This document shows, piece after piece, positions 22,479 through 34,000 of a stretch of DNA of 64,000 nucleotides. Source of the DNA: Linyphia triangularis (Eukaryota > Arthropoda > Arachnida > Araneae > Linyphiidae). The position numbers and the translations under genes were made by a program. Within the stretch, counting starts at the first letter, position 1. Each line of letters begins with the position of its first letter. A model generated the notes under the pieces. It saw only the letters and a list, made by a program, of their open reading frames with translations, did not search any database and had not been told where the DNA came from. The stretch lies in contig OZ021730.1 of assembly GCA_963978545.1 (NCBI GenBank), positions 8,749,796-8,813,795 of the forward strand. The letters run 5' to 3'.

Positions 22479-24193
22479 ATGTATTGCCGGCTGACAAAAG
22501 ATCAAGTGATTTGAATGAGTCTTCAATAAACAATAAGGCAGTTCAAGTAAACATTAAAATGAAACCAAGCTTCAGAAGTAAAAGTGTACAGAGTTGCATC
22601 AAAATGCAGAATGTCTCCACTTCTCCCAAAAAGACAGCTGTCTCATTTGCTGCAACATCTCCGTTTAAATTTAAAGACAGCAAAAAGAAAACTTCTATGT
22701 CACCAAGTTTGATTTACTCCGAGGAAGAAATCTACAGTGATGTTTCATTATACGCACCGTCTACAGACTCTATGTTATCTGAATGCACCTCTGATACCAG
22801 TGAACAAGCTTTGGAATTAAAAGTACAACACTCTTTGCTATCACTTCAAAACACACTCAGATTAATTGAACAAAAGCCAAAGTTTTATATTGGCATTCCC
22901 AAAGAATGCTTTTTTTTTAATAAATATCATTCAGAAAAATATTAGAATACCTGAGGAGCATATTATGTTATGTCTAAAAAAAATTCGTCTAAATACAACA
23001 TTTTCAGAGCTTGGATATAATTTTGGGATGTCATTATCTTACGCAAGCAAAATTTTTATTAAAAACATTCCTATCATAGCCAAAGTCTTGCGTGCTTTTA
23101 TGCCCAAGTTGAATAAAAGCTCAATAAAAAAGAACTTGCCAATTGCTTTTCGACACAAGTACTACAAAGTTAACTGTGTTATAGATTGTTTTGAAATTGA
23201 AATTCAAAAACCATCGAAAGCTGTTAACCAATCTTTGACCTGGTCCGATTATAAAAAAGCTAATACCATTAAGTATCTTATATCAAGCACACCGGATGGC
23301 ATTATTCATTATATATCTCCAGGTTATGGTGGGAGAATAAGTGATACTTTGCTGATTGAAGAGAGCAACTTCTTAGACACATTAGAACAAGGCACTTGTA
23401 TTTTGGCAGACAGAGGATTCAAGCATATTGAGAATTTGCTATTAAAAAAAGATTTGCAGTTAATAAGGCCCCCAAGTCTTATAACTGGTTCAAAATTATC
23501 AAAAGCAGATGCTACAAAAACAAAACAGGTTGCTTGTTTGCGAATTCATATTGAAAGGGTAATAAGGCGGGTACGAGAGTTTTCAATGCTCAAACCACAT
23601 TCGGTTATAAATACCAATTTAATTTGTGTTCTGGATGAAGCTGTTATAATAGCTTGTTCTCTGATTAATTTACAAAATTCTATTATCAAATAATAAATTC
23701 TATTATCAAATAAAGTTACACAGGATAAGTTTTTGTTAAAAACATTCTTAGCATTAATAAGTTTATCAAGCTCTAAAAATGTCGTAATAAATAGGAAATG
23801 TTAGTCAAATTGCAAAATAAACTCATTTATATTTCTCTTGTGAGAAGCTACCTTAAAATATGCCATTCATAACAATAAGTTAGGTAAATTATACTATTAA
23901 AAATGTGTGACTGTTATTGAAGTTGACTATTAAAGGTAATGAACTTGTAATAACTACAAATGTATAGATTTTAACAAAACAATGTACTTAGAAATTTAGA
24001 ACAAATATTGTTACTTATTAAAAGGAAATATATAAAATAATACACAGATAATAGTTATTGTTGAGATTTGAAAGATTATATGTATGCACAATTATGTTTC
24101 AGTGCTTCTACATAGCAATGGATATATAAATTTTTTCCAAAATGCTACCAAAACAATTAGCATATCTGATACATAATCATTATCATATTCAAT

Positions 24194-27046
24194 TTAATAT
24201 ATTTTCACTTGATTTGTAGTTTCAAAATTGGTATCTGCCACACAATAATAACATTTTTTACATTTGGCTACAAATATTTGTAATTGGGCTTGAGCTGCAT
24301 ACTTTTGAGTAATTTGCCCATCTTTTATGTAATTAACATAGGTTTTTTCTTTAGAGGGACATTTAATCTCTATCACAGCATCTTGTATTATGCCATCTGG
24401 AGTTGCAGAGATCATTGGATATTCTTCTGAAATAAAAAGGCCACATTTTTGTATTTTTATTCCCAATCTCATTTCCACTGCTTGTCGTACAGCTTCTTCC
24501 AAATCTCTTCCTCGTTTCATTGCTGGAGTGTCTGGTGTTCTGGCTTTCATGATAGAAGCGACCAAAGAGCCATCTTCAGTTTTGCACCTGCTGATCTGGA
24601 ATGCTTTCGATGCTGTCATTCTAGCATATCGCATCTCATACCAAAGACTGCTTTTATATTGTTATTTGGTCTTTTCTTCTATTTTACATAGAATTCTTGG
24701 TTTGCATGCTTGTGAAGCACACATTAAGAATGCATCCACATCTTTGCCATTATTGTAATCCACCATCAAATTATGTAAAGAAACTTTTCTCACATCTTCA
24801 ATGGTGTAATCGGATTCATGTTTTAAAATTTGGCAGTTCCCAAGTTTTCTCTTTTTTCCTTCTGTTAGAAATTCTGAAAAAACAAGGTTTTCATTTACCT
24901 CTGCAACAACAGGCTGGTGGTTTTTTTCTATTCATTTGCTTAGCAGTAATAAACTTTAGTGAACTGCCTACTTTAGAGAGCCTGGATTTCTTCCAGTAGC
25001 ATCCAACTGAAGTGCAAGAGGGTTCCTCGATTCTCCTATGAACCCACATTAAAAATGCTACAGCATGTTTGCATCCTCCTTGTGAAGCTGCACAATCATG
25101 ACATTGCACACTTCTGATAGCTTCTTCTTTCTCATCAACTATGAGTGTTGCAGCATACGATTTGTTGCGCACTTTATGCTCAGGGCATATTTTGCACTTT
25201 ACTGTACACAAACCGTCTTCATCATGTCGTACCTGCACATAGCCAATAGCATCATCTCCATACGACTGCCGTGCTGATCTGTATTTACAAAAAAAAAATT
25301 ACAATATATTAGAGGTTAAAAAATGGAATCACAATTTTCCATTTTATTTAGATAATCAAACGTAATAGATGGGTTTTATTAAAATAAACTTTGTGGAGCC
25401 ATATTGGTACTATTCCGTTAGACGAATATCAGTTATTGCCAAGCCCAAATGTTTAAATGACATAAATGTATCACCAAGCCTAAATGTTTGTTACATAGTT
25501 GTTATAGTAACTCTTTAATGATTTGTTATATGAATCATGTATGATTTGAAGTTTGTTAGTTTGGGCGTGTTATTGCTGCAATTTTGCCGTTTTTATCTAG
25601 TACCCGTCTAACGGAAGAGCACCACAAAATTAAATTCAATATTACTCCTTTATCTATTGCTATGTGTGAATATATTGTGTGCAGAATCTAGCTATATCCT
25701 CTTTAAGTTTTAGTCAATTTTTTATTTGCAAAATATTTGTATTCTATCCAAAAGGGGTACTAATTATTCGCTTATGTTCTGCTATGCTATTACTTTTAAT
25801 CAGCATTTATAGTATATATTTGTTCCTGCATAGAAAGTTGTACATATATTTAAAATCTAATATCAAGATATAAAATTAAATTAAAGTTCAAATCTCTGAA
25901 TGACTTTCTCAATTAAATCAAAACAAATAATTTTACTAAAGTGAAAATGAACTCCAGTGCATTACACACTCAATGCATGTATTCTTATAATAGAGACTAT
26001 GCAACACTTACATCACCTAACTAAAAAATGGTATTTTTTGGTTATAGGGATCATGGACCATGAAACTAAACAAGGCAACATTTGGGAACCATGCCAAATT
26101 CTGGCTTATACCTGTTATTTATGTTATATAAATAGGTGGCACTGTGTTAAAAGCTGTGGCTTATTATATATTTGTTCCTTAGAGAATGTAATGAATATTT
26201 AAAAAGTTCAATGACATTTTATCAGCAATCACTGGTAGGTGTGTTTTCCAAAAAGCACCCAGGAACAAAAAGATTTTTAAAAACAAATGAGGATACTTTT
26301 CTGTTTGCTCAAGATATTTTAAGGAATTTTCAGCCTTAACACATGCAAACATCAAGTAGATTGAAAAATATATTAGTTTCAAAGACTGCTTGGATTATCT
26401 TGTTTTGTATTAGGTTAGGAGAACAGTTGACACACTTTCAAATATATGATTTGTTTTGACAAAAACATTTGTTGTCATATTAAAGGATTTTTTTATGATT
26501 ATCTTGTGTCCCTATTCACTTTAATGCATTATTACTTGTCTCTTTTCACCCTGTAAATGTTTAAATAATATCAGACATAAATTATAACGAATGTTCAGAT
26601 CCATCCCTTTATGGGGGGGGGGGGGAGGGAACAACATGACGAAAATTAAAATAAAAGTTATTTTTTTCCCCCCAACATTTTTGGGCTTGATCATCATAGA
26701 AGGCAAGACCCACTTTCCAAAGTCAAAAATATGTTCGTTAACGATATTATTACACCCAATTTTTACTTTAAAAGTTGAAAAGTGTTCCTATTCATTTTAC
26801 TCAGCCGATTATTTTAACTGCTAATTTTTTTTATCCTAATGTTTTTATGATTATTATAACTGTGAAAGTGTTGTTGTTGCTTTACTAATTATAATAACTG
26901 AGAGAATTATTGATACTTACACAGATGTTTTAACATTTCTAAACTCTGCCGAATAAAAGTCTGGGCTTGACTTGAAAAAGAATCCCCATCAAAGCATCTA
27001 TTTTTGGTAAATTCGAACTGTCTGCCTTTACAAAACCGTCTTCCAT
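24194..27046 (-). pseudogene. SWIM zinc finger / YqaJ-type nuclease gene of the ISL2EU element
   Basis: Exon 1 (27046 down to 26921) starts MEDGFVKADSSNLPKIDAL, has a frameshift near 26985, and ends at a GTAAGT donor. Exon 2 (25278 down to 24194) follows an AG acceptor in the right phase. It reads SARQSYGDDAIGYVQVRHDE, Cys pairs (CTVKCKICPEH), then the SWIM-like CHDCAASQGGCKHAVAFLMW. After a frameshift in an A run near 24940 and a TAA near 24655 come MRYARMTASKAF, KRGRDLEEAVRQ, ATPDGI and EIKCPSKEKTYVN, the YqaJ/lambda-exonuclease-like fold with its Asp and Glu-x-Lys catalytic residues. The role of this second gene in ISL2EU mobility is not established. Three lesions make this copy inactive. 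Confidence 0.83.
25413..25616. repeat. MITE-like repeat with 12-bp inverted ends
   Basis: TTCCGTTAGACG at 25413-25424 and its reverse complement CGTCTAACGGAA at 25605-25616 enclose about 204 bp of AT-rich non-coding DNA inside the inferred intron of the YqaJ gene. The flanking GGTAC/GTACC-like bases extend the symmetry imperfectly. Size and structure fit a MITE, but a duplication is not clear and I cannot name the superfamily. Confidence 0.55.
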
Positions 27047-27373
27047 TGTTCCTATAAAGCTCCTTTAAATAAATATTTCCTAAAAGTCACCTTCAATAGT
27101 CAGAATTTATCATAAAATAGGAAAAGAGATGACCCAAGCTTTCAAATAATCGTATGAAGCTGTTTGTTTACAAATGTGAACAACGTTGACGTCACACTCT
27201 GCAGACGAATTTATCCGAGCGTTTCTGATCACGTGACAATGCGCTCAGAAAACCAATTTTTAAAATTCGATTTATAAAAATTTTAACAATTATTTCGAGT
27301 AAAAAATGCTTGTATTGTTATTATTTCATTGAATACTATATATATACGGCATTTGGTTATTATTTGTTGATGG

Positions 27374-27390
27374 TGTCAAATACCCTATTA
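27374..27390 (-). repeat. Right terminal inverted repeat of the ISL2EU element
   Basis: TGTCAAATACCCTATTA is the exact reverse complement of 19840-19856. Confidence 0.88.
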
Positions 27391-28959
27391 TAGGTGTTAT
27401 TTTTCGCTAGCTATCAACATTTTTAATGGTTTATTTTGGTTGCAGTTTTATGGTGAAGGAACTCTAATTGGGCCATATTTTACCACATTTTTAATGGAAA
27501 AAGTAAACCAAAAAAATTGTATACATTGTGTTATCCATTTTTACTCTTAATCAAGATGAGTGCCAACTGGCCAAATTTCTGTTTTGTTGTTGTGTACTGT
27601 CCTGTGTCTGTTCATATTCTAATTGTTTTTCTGTGTCAAATTATGATTTTATAAACTTATCTTTGTACATTTTAATGATGAAAGGGTATACTGGCGTTCT
27701 GCGCTGAATACCCTAACAAACCTATTTATTCAAGATTAAAAAAAATTATAATAGTTGACTTTTGACGAAAAAAGTGCAATGTTTTTCATTTCTTTAAAAA
27801 CTCTCTAGATTTAACAAAACTAATAATAAATAATTATTTAGTGGTGTACTTATAATCTTTCTAACTAAAAAATCGGAAGACGTCGGTAGGTAGATAAAAC
27901 GTAAAATAAAGGCTTATTGCGAGTAACCAAAGAACTTCCCATGTGGTTTCTTTGGACTAGACTCAGCTAACCTGTGCAGGGTCACACCGGATTCGTTTTT
28001 ATCCAGTGTTGCATTGACCTGATTGTCTTGATTTTTTTTTTTTATGTAATAAATGTTAAGTGCATCCTTTGAGATATTTGTAGTTCAACTGTTATCTCAT
28101 TTGGACCAATACAATGCATTCTGGATTTCTCTAAATTGGGCAACTTATTTCTTGCTAACCCTGTATATAAAAACAATATAAATAAAGCTATCGCAAACAG
28201 CGGCATAATTTCATTGGTAGCATTATTGTTATTATACAAGTATATAACGCAAAGCAAAATTCTGATTATAAATTTCTTAATGATTTTGCTTTAATTAGTT
28301 TTTGTGCTAATTATCAATTACATAGTTAATGAAAAGCAATACACAATTAATGCAATACAAATAAAATAACACGAAATAAAGTTATGTTATAAAGAATTTT
28401 ATTAAAAATATTAATGAATTACAAAACTTTCAATGAAGCAAATATTTTCTCATGGTAAATAATTTTAAAGATGCCATTGAATATAATTTAAAATACACAT
28501 ATTGCACTTCCTTTTTATGACTTTAATAAAAAACAAAATTCGTCCAAGAGTTTTTCTTTAGATATTTCCCTAGTAGCAATTTTACCTCGGCCGGTGATCG
28601 GAATTCCATCCCCGGGTGAATCGCCGATGATTGGCGATTCACCGGAAACTCACCCTAAACTTATCTTTCCCTTGGCAACTAATCCATTTTGTCCCCGTGG
28701 CCGACCATTGGCCGATGTCCGGAAACTGATCGAATTCGAGCAGAAGCCGAGCAGAATTAGTTCGAAGGCCGAGCGAAAAGGAGGAAATACGAGCACTATC
28801 CGAGGAAAATTTTGCTCTCAAGAAATATCGAAACGATGGTCGTTATTTTGTCGAAAATATCAATTAAAATATTTGCAAATTAAAATATTTACCCAGAGCG
28901 CGTAATTCTTATATTGTAGTATTTCCAGTGACATATTAAGAGTACAAATCGGAGTTATA
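27391..28959. other. Non-coding stretch
   Basis: 27391-28560 is AT-rich with no supported gene. 28561-28900 is GC-richer, with a short inverted repeat GGTGAATCGCC / GGCGATTCACC at about 28615-28643 and a 100-codon open frame that I do not recognise. It may be a fragment of another repeat. Confidence 0.4.
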
Positions 28960-29075
28960 ACACCACCAAATTACTCACGCCAGATTTGTCTATATTACTT
29001 ACCCTGGGATCGAACCTGGGACTGTCTTCTCCGAAGCGCGTTGACATGGCCACTGGACTGATGGTACTCACGATT
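28960..29075 (-). repeat. Second tRNA-derived SINE-like repeat (distinct family)
   Basis: On the minus strand, an A-box-like segment (AGTGGCCATGTCAACGCGC, 29035-29060 region) is followed by an exact B box GGTTCGATCCC (29006-29016), with a tail unlike the other SINE. There is no matching acceptor stem and no LINE-like hairpin nearby. It could also be an isolated tRNA pseudogene. Confidence 0.55.
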
Positions 29076-29267
29076 CTTGGTATAGCAATTGTATTGTAGT
29101 ACAAAACTCTACTATCATACAGACTTTGCAAGGAAATTGACCGACATTTTTTTTTTTTTATATATATATAGGGAATTTTCGGAAAATAGCAAATCTTTTT
29201 AAATTTGGGAAAATGATATTAATTTATTTATTATAGCAAAAAAATATATATATCCCATATGAAAACA

Positions 29268-30339
29268 TATTTAGTTTTTGTATTCTTATACGTAACGAAT
29301 TTCCGGGAATTGGGATCGTCTGAGATGCAGAGGTACTGTGTTTGACTAGCGGGGAAAAGCATTTAAGCAGTTGTTCGGGTGACATTTGAGAATTAGGTAC
29401 ATGAATATCTGTTTGTGTGGCTATTGATTTTATTTGTGTTGATTTGGATGCAATTGCTTTGGCTATTGTTTTGGCCATAGAATTTTCTATTGTGGTTTCA
29501 TAAATAGTTCGGGCTTCGGGGTATGAGATGTTATTGTGGGTTTTTATTTCTTGGATTCTTTTTTCTTTATTGTATGTAGGGCATTTCCCGGAGAAGGATG
29601 GATGATCTCCAGTGCAGTTTACGCAGGTGGGCTCAGCTTGGCAGCCTTCGCTTTTATGTTCAGTGCTGCCACACACTGCGCACACTTCTACTTTACTTCT
29701 GCATGTATGTTTTGAATGCCCGAACTTTTGGCAATTAAAGCATCGCAATGGGTTGGGAATATACGGTCTTACAGGACAACTCAAGTAACCAGCTGTGATT
29801 TTGTTAGGTAGTTTGGAGGAGTTAAACGTTAATATTAAATGCTTGGTGTTTAGTATTTTGTCATCCCTCTTGATGGTGATTCGGCGAACATTTGTAACCC
29901 CTTGGTTAGATAGTTCTTTTAGGATTTCGGAATCTTCAACGTGTTGAAGATCCGATTCCGAAATGACGCCTTGGGATGAGTTGAGACCTTTGTGTGGGGT
30001 TACGGTTATTTTAATATTTCCCATTGCAGATGCTGAAAGTAAATATTGTGATTGTCTGGAGTCCTTTGTTTCAACAAGAAAGTCACCCGATCTTAGCTTT
30101 TTAATGTTTTTTGGCTCGTTGCCTCAGAAACCTTTTATCCCCTTCTGTATGAAAAAAGGGGACATTTTACCCAATTCTCCGGATTCGGATTGTACGATTA
30201 GAAAAGATGGTTCACTCAGTAGAGAAGCTTGTTTTTTTACAGCAATATTGTCAACCTCTATTGCACGCTTTGTAGATGTAAGTTGATATTGGGGATTAGG
30301 GCCTCCCGTCGGGCCTGAAGAAAGAGATAAAGTTTCCAT
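29268..30339 (-). pseudogene. LINE ORF1 (CCHC nucleic-acid-binding protein), J3
   Basis: The N-terminal part (30339-30124) is METLSLSS... to SPFFIQKGIKGF. After a frameshift the rest runs from about 30110 to 29268: ITVTPHKGLNSSQGVISESD, RRITIKRDD, KHLILTF, AGYLSCPVRPYIPNPLRCFN, then three zinc knuckles (CFNCQKFGHSKHTC, CAVCGSTEHKSEGC, CVNCTGDHPSFSGKC). By eye it is only about half identical to ORF1 of JB or JC, so J3 represents another subfamily. The frameshift near 30115 disables it. Confidence 0.8.
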
Positions 30340-30469
30340 TGGTGTTAGTTTATTTTCATTCGGGCACTAGAGTCCCACCCACCGTGGAGTCCGCTATCTC
30401 GGGGTTAGTGCATACCGGCAAGCAACTAAAATAATGAAAGGAGAGAAAATCGCAACTAAAAAGTTACGC

Positions 30470-30974
30470 ACGGTATGTCACTAACATGTTATCCAGTGCC
30501 TATACGCGACCGACTCGTCCCTGTAGAAGTCTCCACCCTTAACGAGATTCCCAGCAGACGAGCCGAACGCTTGATCCCTAGCCGCCGACGAAGTCGGACG
30601 ACCAGCCGATTGATGCACATGGGACCAATGTACACCTCCCGTTTATCTGAAGCAAGGGCCAAAGTAGTGTATTGGGACAGTATGTCGTCCCTCAACTACC
30701 AGGATCCCCCTTTCCAGAGACACGGGTCTCCACGCACGGCAAACACGTGGGTGATTAAATGCCCGAGAGAAGCTGATGGCAACAGAGAGGCACTAAGCTT
30801 CTCAAGGGGAGCCCTCACCTCAGTTGAGGTAATCACAATGAGGGAAGGAAGAGAAGCCAAACAATAAATACAAAACCTAAAAAGGAAGGTACAACAGAAG
30901 GAGGGATAGATCACTGGGGCAACCCGGGGTTGTGAAGCCCGTATTTACTTATAGAAAGTAAACCCCCTGAGGGG
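30470..30974 (-). promoter_or_regulatory. LINE 5' UTR with terminal hairpins, J3
   Basis: Nearly identical to 55096-55595 (JC) and its JB counterpart at 42100-42600. It starts with CCCCTCAGGGG and then TTTACTT-TCTAT-AAGTAAA, two perfect hairpins. Jockey-type LINEs carry internal pol II promoters at the 5' end, so this is the expected promoter region; no promoter element is proven here. Confidence 0.65.
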
Positions 30975-31099
30975 ATAGTTGCTAGATTAGTTAAATTTAT
31001 GGAACCCATAGTGGAACTCTGTAATAAATTCCCACATCTTCTATCGGACAGATTCAGCCGAAACTGTCTATTCCTGCTTAGCTACACCCACCTGACATT

Positions 31100-34000
31100 T
31101 CCTCACTTCCCATTGGATGTTGAGCGAATAGCTGCGAATGGAGCTGGTCGCTTGTCCGATGTTTTTGTTTGGTAATCCATTTACATTCCAAACAAAATAG
31201 AAGAATTTAAGAACTTCTTGGAAGAAAATAACATAGACATTGGTATTGTTGCTGAAACACACGGGAAACCGTGCAACAAGTTCAAAATTCAAAATTACAC
31301 AACATACAAAACTGATAGAATCCATCACCGGGGAAATGGCACTGCAGTTTTCACTAAGAGGAATCTAACAACTTCATTACACTCAGCCGACAACAGTGAC
31401 GGGTATGAATTAACTAAAGTTGTCCTTGAATTCAAAAACCATCCCTCCATCCATATTGCTGCTGTGTATAACCCTCCACGCAACAAACTCACTGATGCTA
31501 CTATCTCTAGGCTCATTCCTCCTAACACATCCACCATTATTGCGGGAGACTTTAATGGAAAACACACGGAATGGGGATGTAATTTTTCAAACCACAATGG
31601 AAAGGTTATTGCTAATAACCTTATCAATAAAAACATCAGGGTCATCGCCCCCATCTAACCAACCCACTACCCAGCACAGGGCTTTGGACCCGACGTTCTT
31701 GATATATTGTTAACGAAGACAAACATTCCCATTTCTATAGATGTTGTAAACGAATTATCATCTGACCATCAACCTCTAATAGCAATAGTGGGCCTCCCAA
31801 AGAGCTCCCAAAGAGGAGGAACCCAAATTTAGAAACAAAATCAATTGGGAATTGTTTCAGAATAGCCTTACGAATTGTGAAATGGACAACCAGGAACTAA
31901 ACACTGAGTCTGACACAGATAATCAAATCCAACTTATCACTACTGACATAAACAATGCACTTGAGGAAGCCACCACAAAGCTGCCCATTAGAGTTTCCTA
32001 CATAAAACTACCCAAGATTTTAAAATTATTATCCAACATAGGAACTGGGTTAGGAAAACATACCAAAAGACTCGGGACCCTAGACTTCAAGCTGAAATGT
32101 ATGAGCTTAACGCCATTATCAGGGAACGAAGCATTGACTTTAGACGCAGCCAATGGGAAAACAAAATTCTTACACTATGTACGGCAGACAATAGTATTTG
32201 GAAAATGTCCAAAACCCTTAAACGTGACAAAATTATTAACAAACCAATTCATGGAGAAAACGGGCTAGTGTACACGGAAAATGAAAAGGCAGAGGCACTG
32301 GCGGACTCACTTGAATTGCAATTTAGAAATAATAATGAACCCACTAATGATGATTTTGAAGAGGAAGTAGAAGACTTCACTGATAGGTGGCTTAGTAATC
32401 AATCCCTCACTGGAACATTGGATAAGATCACTGTTGATGAAGTTACACAAATTATCAAAAAGCTTAAGAACCATAAAGCACCCGGTAAAGATAATATCAC
32501 ATACAACATGCTTAAATTGCTGCCCTACCAGATGATATATAAAATCACGAACGTTTTTAACTTTTGTATATCCAACTCTTATTTTCCTGATGCCTGGAAG
32601 GAAGCTAATGTTATCCTTTTCCCCAAACCTGGGAAGGATCCAGCAATGACTGCTTCATATCGACCCATCAGTCTGATCCCCTGCATGGGAAAAATTCTTG
32701 AAAGGACAATTCTGAATAGAATGAGGCCCCACTTAGATACTATTCCAAATGAGCAATATGGGTTCGTACCAAAAAAGTCAACAACAAAACAATTGATGCG
32801 GATTTTGGAATTTATCGGAAGTGCTCGTCACAACAAACAGGCCTCGGCTATGTTAATGTTGGACGTGGCAAAAGCCTTTGATAGAGTATACAACAAAGGG
32901 CTGATTTACAAACTAATACACAGTACTTCCCCAAAGATCTCATTATTCTTATCAATTCTTATTTATTTGAAAGACATTTCCAAGTCAAGTATGGAAATGC
33001 AATCTCTAATAACCGCATCATGGAGGCCGGGGTCCCCCAGGGGTCAATCCTGGGACCAACTCTATATTTGCTGTACACTGCTGACTTTCCTACCTTTCGC
33101 GGCAATCATAAAATTCTCACAACTTTTTACACATATGATACTGCTATTGTTACAAAATCAATGCAGCGTAACCAGGCAGTACACAAACTCTCATTACTTA
33201 CTGACGACATAGAAGACTGGTGCGAGAGGTGGAAGGTCAGCATCAATGCGTCCAAATCAAATATTATTGTTATGAGAGGCAAGAAAAGAAAAAACCGCAT
33301 TACAAATGAGGTCTTTCTCTGGAGAAAAAATACCTATTGTGAAAAAGGCTAATTACCTTGGACTTATTTTAAACACAAACACAACCTGGATGGACCATTG
33401 CAGGCATGCAGTTAAAAAAGCTAACATTGTTATGGCAAAACTGCGACCCCTTATAGGTTGTCACTCTGTTCTTAACCTGAACCTCAAAAAACTCATTTAC
33501 ACTAGTAATATCAGGCCCATATTAACATATGCGGCACCTGCATTCACTACTGCCAAACCAAATGAAATAAAAAAATTGCAAGTCTGCCAAAATAAGATAC
33601 TTCGTGAAATAGTTAATGCAACTAGATATATTCACAATGATCTTATTCATCGTGACCTTATCCCTGGCTATTCTCTTGGCCTTGCAGTTTATTTTAAAGC
33701 AAGGCCATGGTCAGTGGATTATTTACACAGATTCCAAAAGCTGTTTAGACGCACTAAATAATCCACTGAACCAGACCCATCCTTTTATTCTAGAAATTTT
33801 AAAAACTCACATCATTCTATGTGAAAGAAATTTTAAAGTCCTTTTTTGTTGGATCCCAGGTCATGTGGGGATCATGGGTAATGAACGCGCAGATTCCATC
33901 GCACGATCAGCAAGTGGACCTAGGAGCACTTGGCTCTGCCCTGACGACGCAATAAAAGCTTGTGACACTGCTCTGTCTCTCACTTGGCAGGCCATGTGGG

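Larger units (their letters stand above)
20095..23693 (+). pseudogene. THAP-domain DDE transposase of ISL2EU type
   Basis: Exon 1 (20095-20283) encodes a THAP zinc finger: CCAVPHC, the conserved Trp in KKWLNLARR, and HFCEDHF. It ends GAT before GTAAGT. Exon 2 begins near 20998 after TTTCAG and gives DMMNYMEYKLMGSVKK...PTKFECQ, the rest of the THAP region, but has a TAA at its second codon. A frameshift follows near 21110, then an acidic linker to 21272. Exon 3 (22479-23693) continues with a Ser-rich linker and a coiled helix. After a frameshift in a T run (about 22910) come an HTH region and the DDE core: CVIDCFE (Asp), ILADRGF (Asp), RIHIERVIRR (Glu). At least three lesions disable it. Family assignment is firm from domain order. 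Confidence 0.85.
19840..27390 (+). mobile_element. ISL2EU-type DNA transposon, near full length (7.55 kb)
   Basis: It is bounded by TAATAGGGTATTTGACA at 19840-19856 and its exact reverse complement at 27374-27390, a 17-bp terminal inverted repeat (the outermost bases may be the short target duplication). Inside are two convergent genes: THAP domain plus DDE_Tnp_4-type transposase on the plus strand (20095-23693), and a SWIM zinc finger plus YqaJ-type nuclease on the minus strand (27046-24194). This gene pair is the known signature of ISL2EU (IS4EU) elements of the PIF/Harbinger-like superfamily. Both genes carry disabling lesions. A SINE lies in transposase intron 1 and a MITE-like repeat in the YqaJ intron. 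Confidence 0.88.
29265..30974 (-). mobile_element. Jockey-clade LINE J3: complete 5' end, missing everything after ORF1
   Basis: It begins at 30974 with the same CCCCTCAGGGG 5' terminus and about 480-bp 5' UTR as JC and JB, followed by a divergent ORF1. Sequence is lost just after ORF1 near 29265. LINE copies are usually truncated at the 5' end, so this 3'-truncated form implies a later deletion or rearrangement. Confidence 0.8.

Noticed and set aside
26611..26628. G-run as a regulatory G-quadruplex
   Set aside because: It is a single homopolymer tract inside a transposon intron, with no separate G-tracts, and is probably slippage-prone sequence.
27680..27720. Short inverted AGGGTAT/ATACCCT as another transposon end
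   Set aside because: Only 7 bp with a 20-bp gap, no element between, and no duplication. It is likely coincidental resemblance to the ISL2EU ends.
30969..31328. Minus-strand frame reading FVWNVNGLPNK as an inverted LINE copy
   Set aside because: Only about 33 bp reads as endonuclease on the minus strand. It is explained by the 15-bp inversion between palindromic repeats; the sequence on both sides belongs to the plus-strand element.
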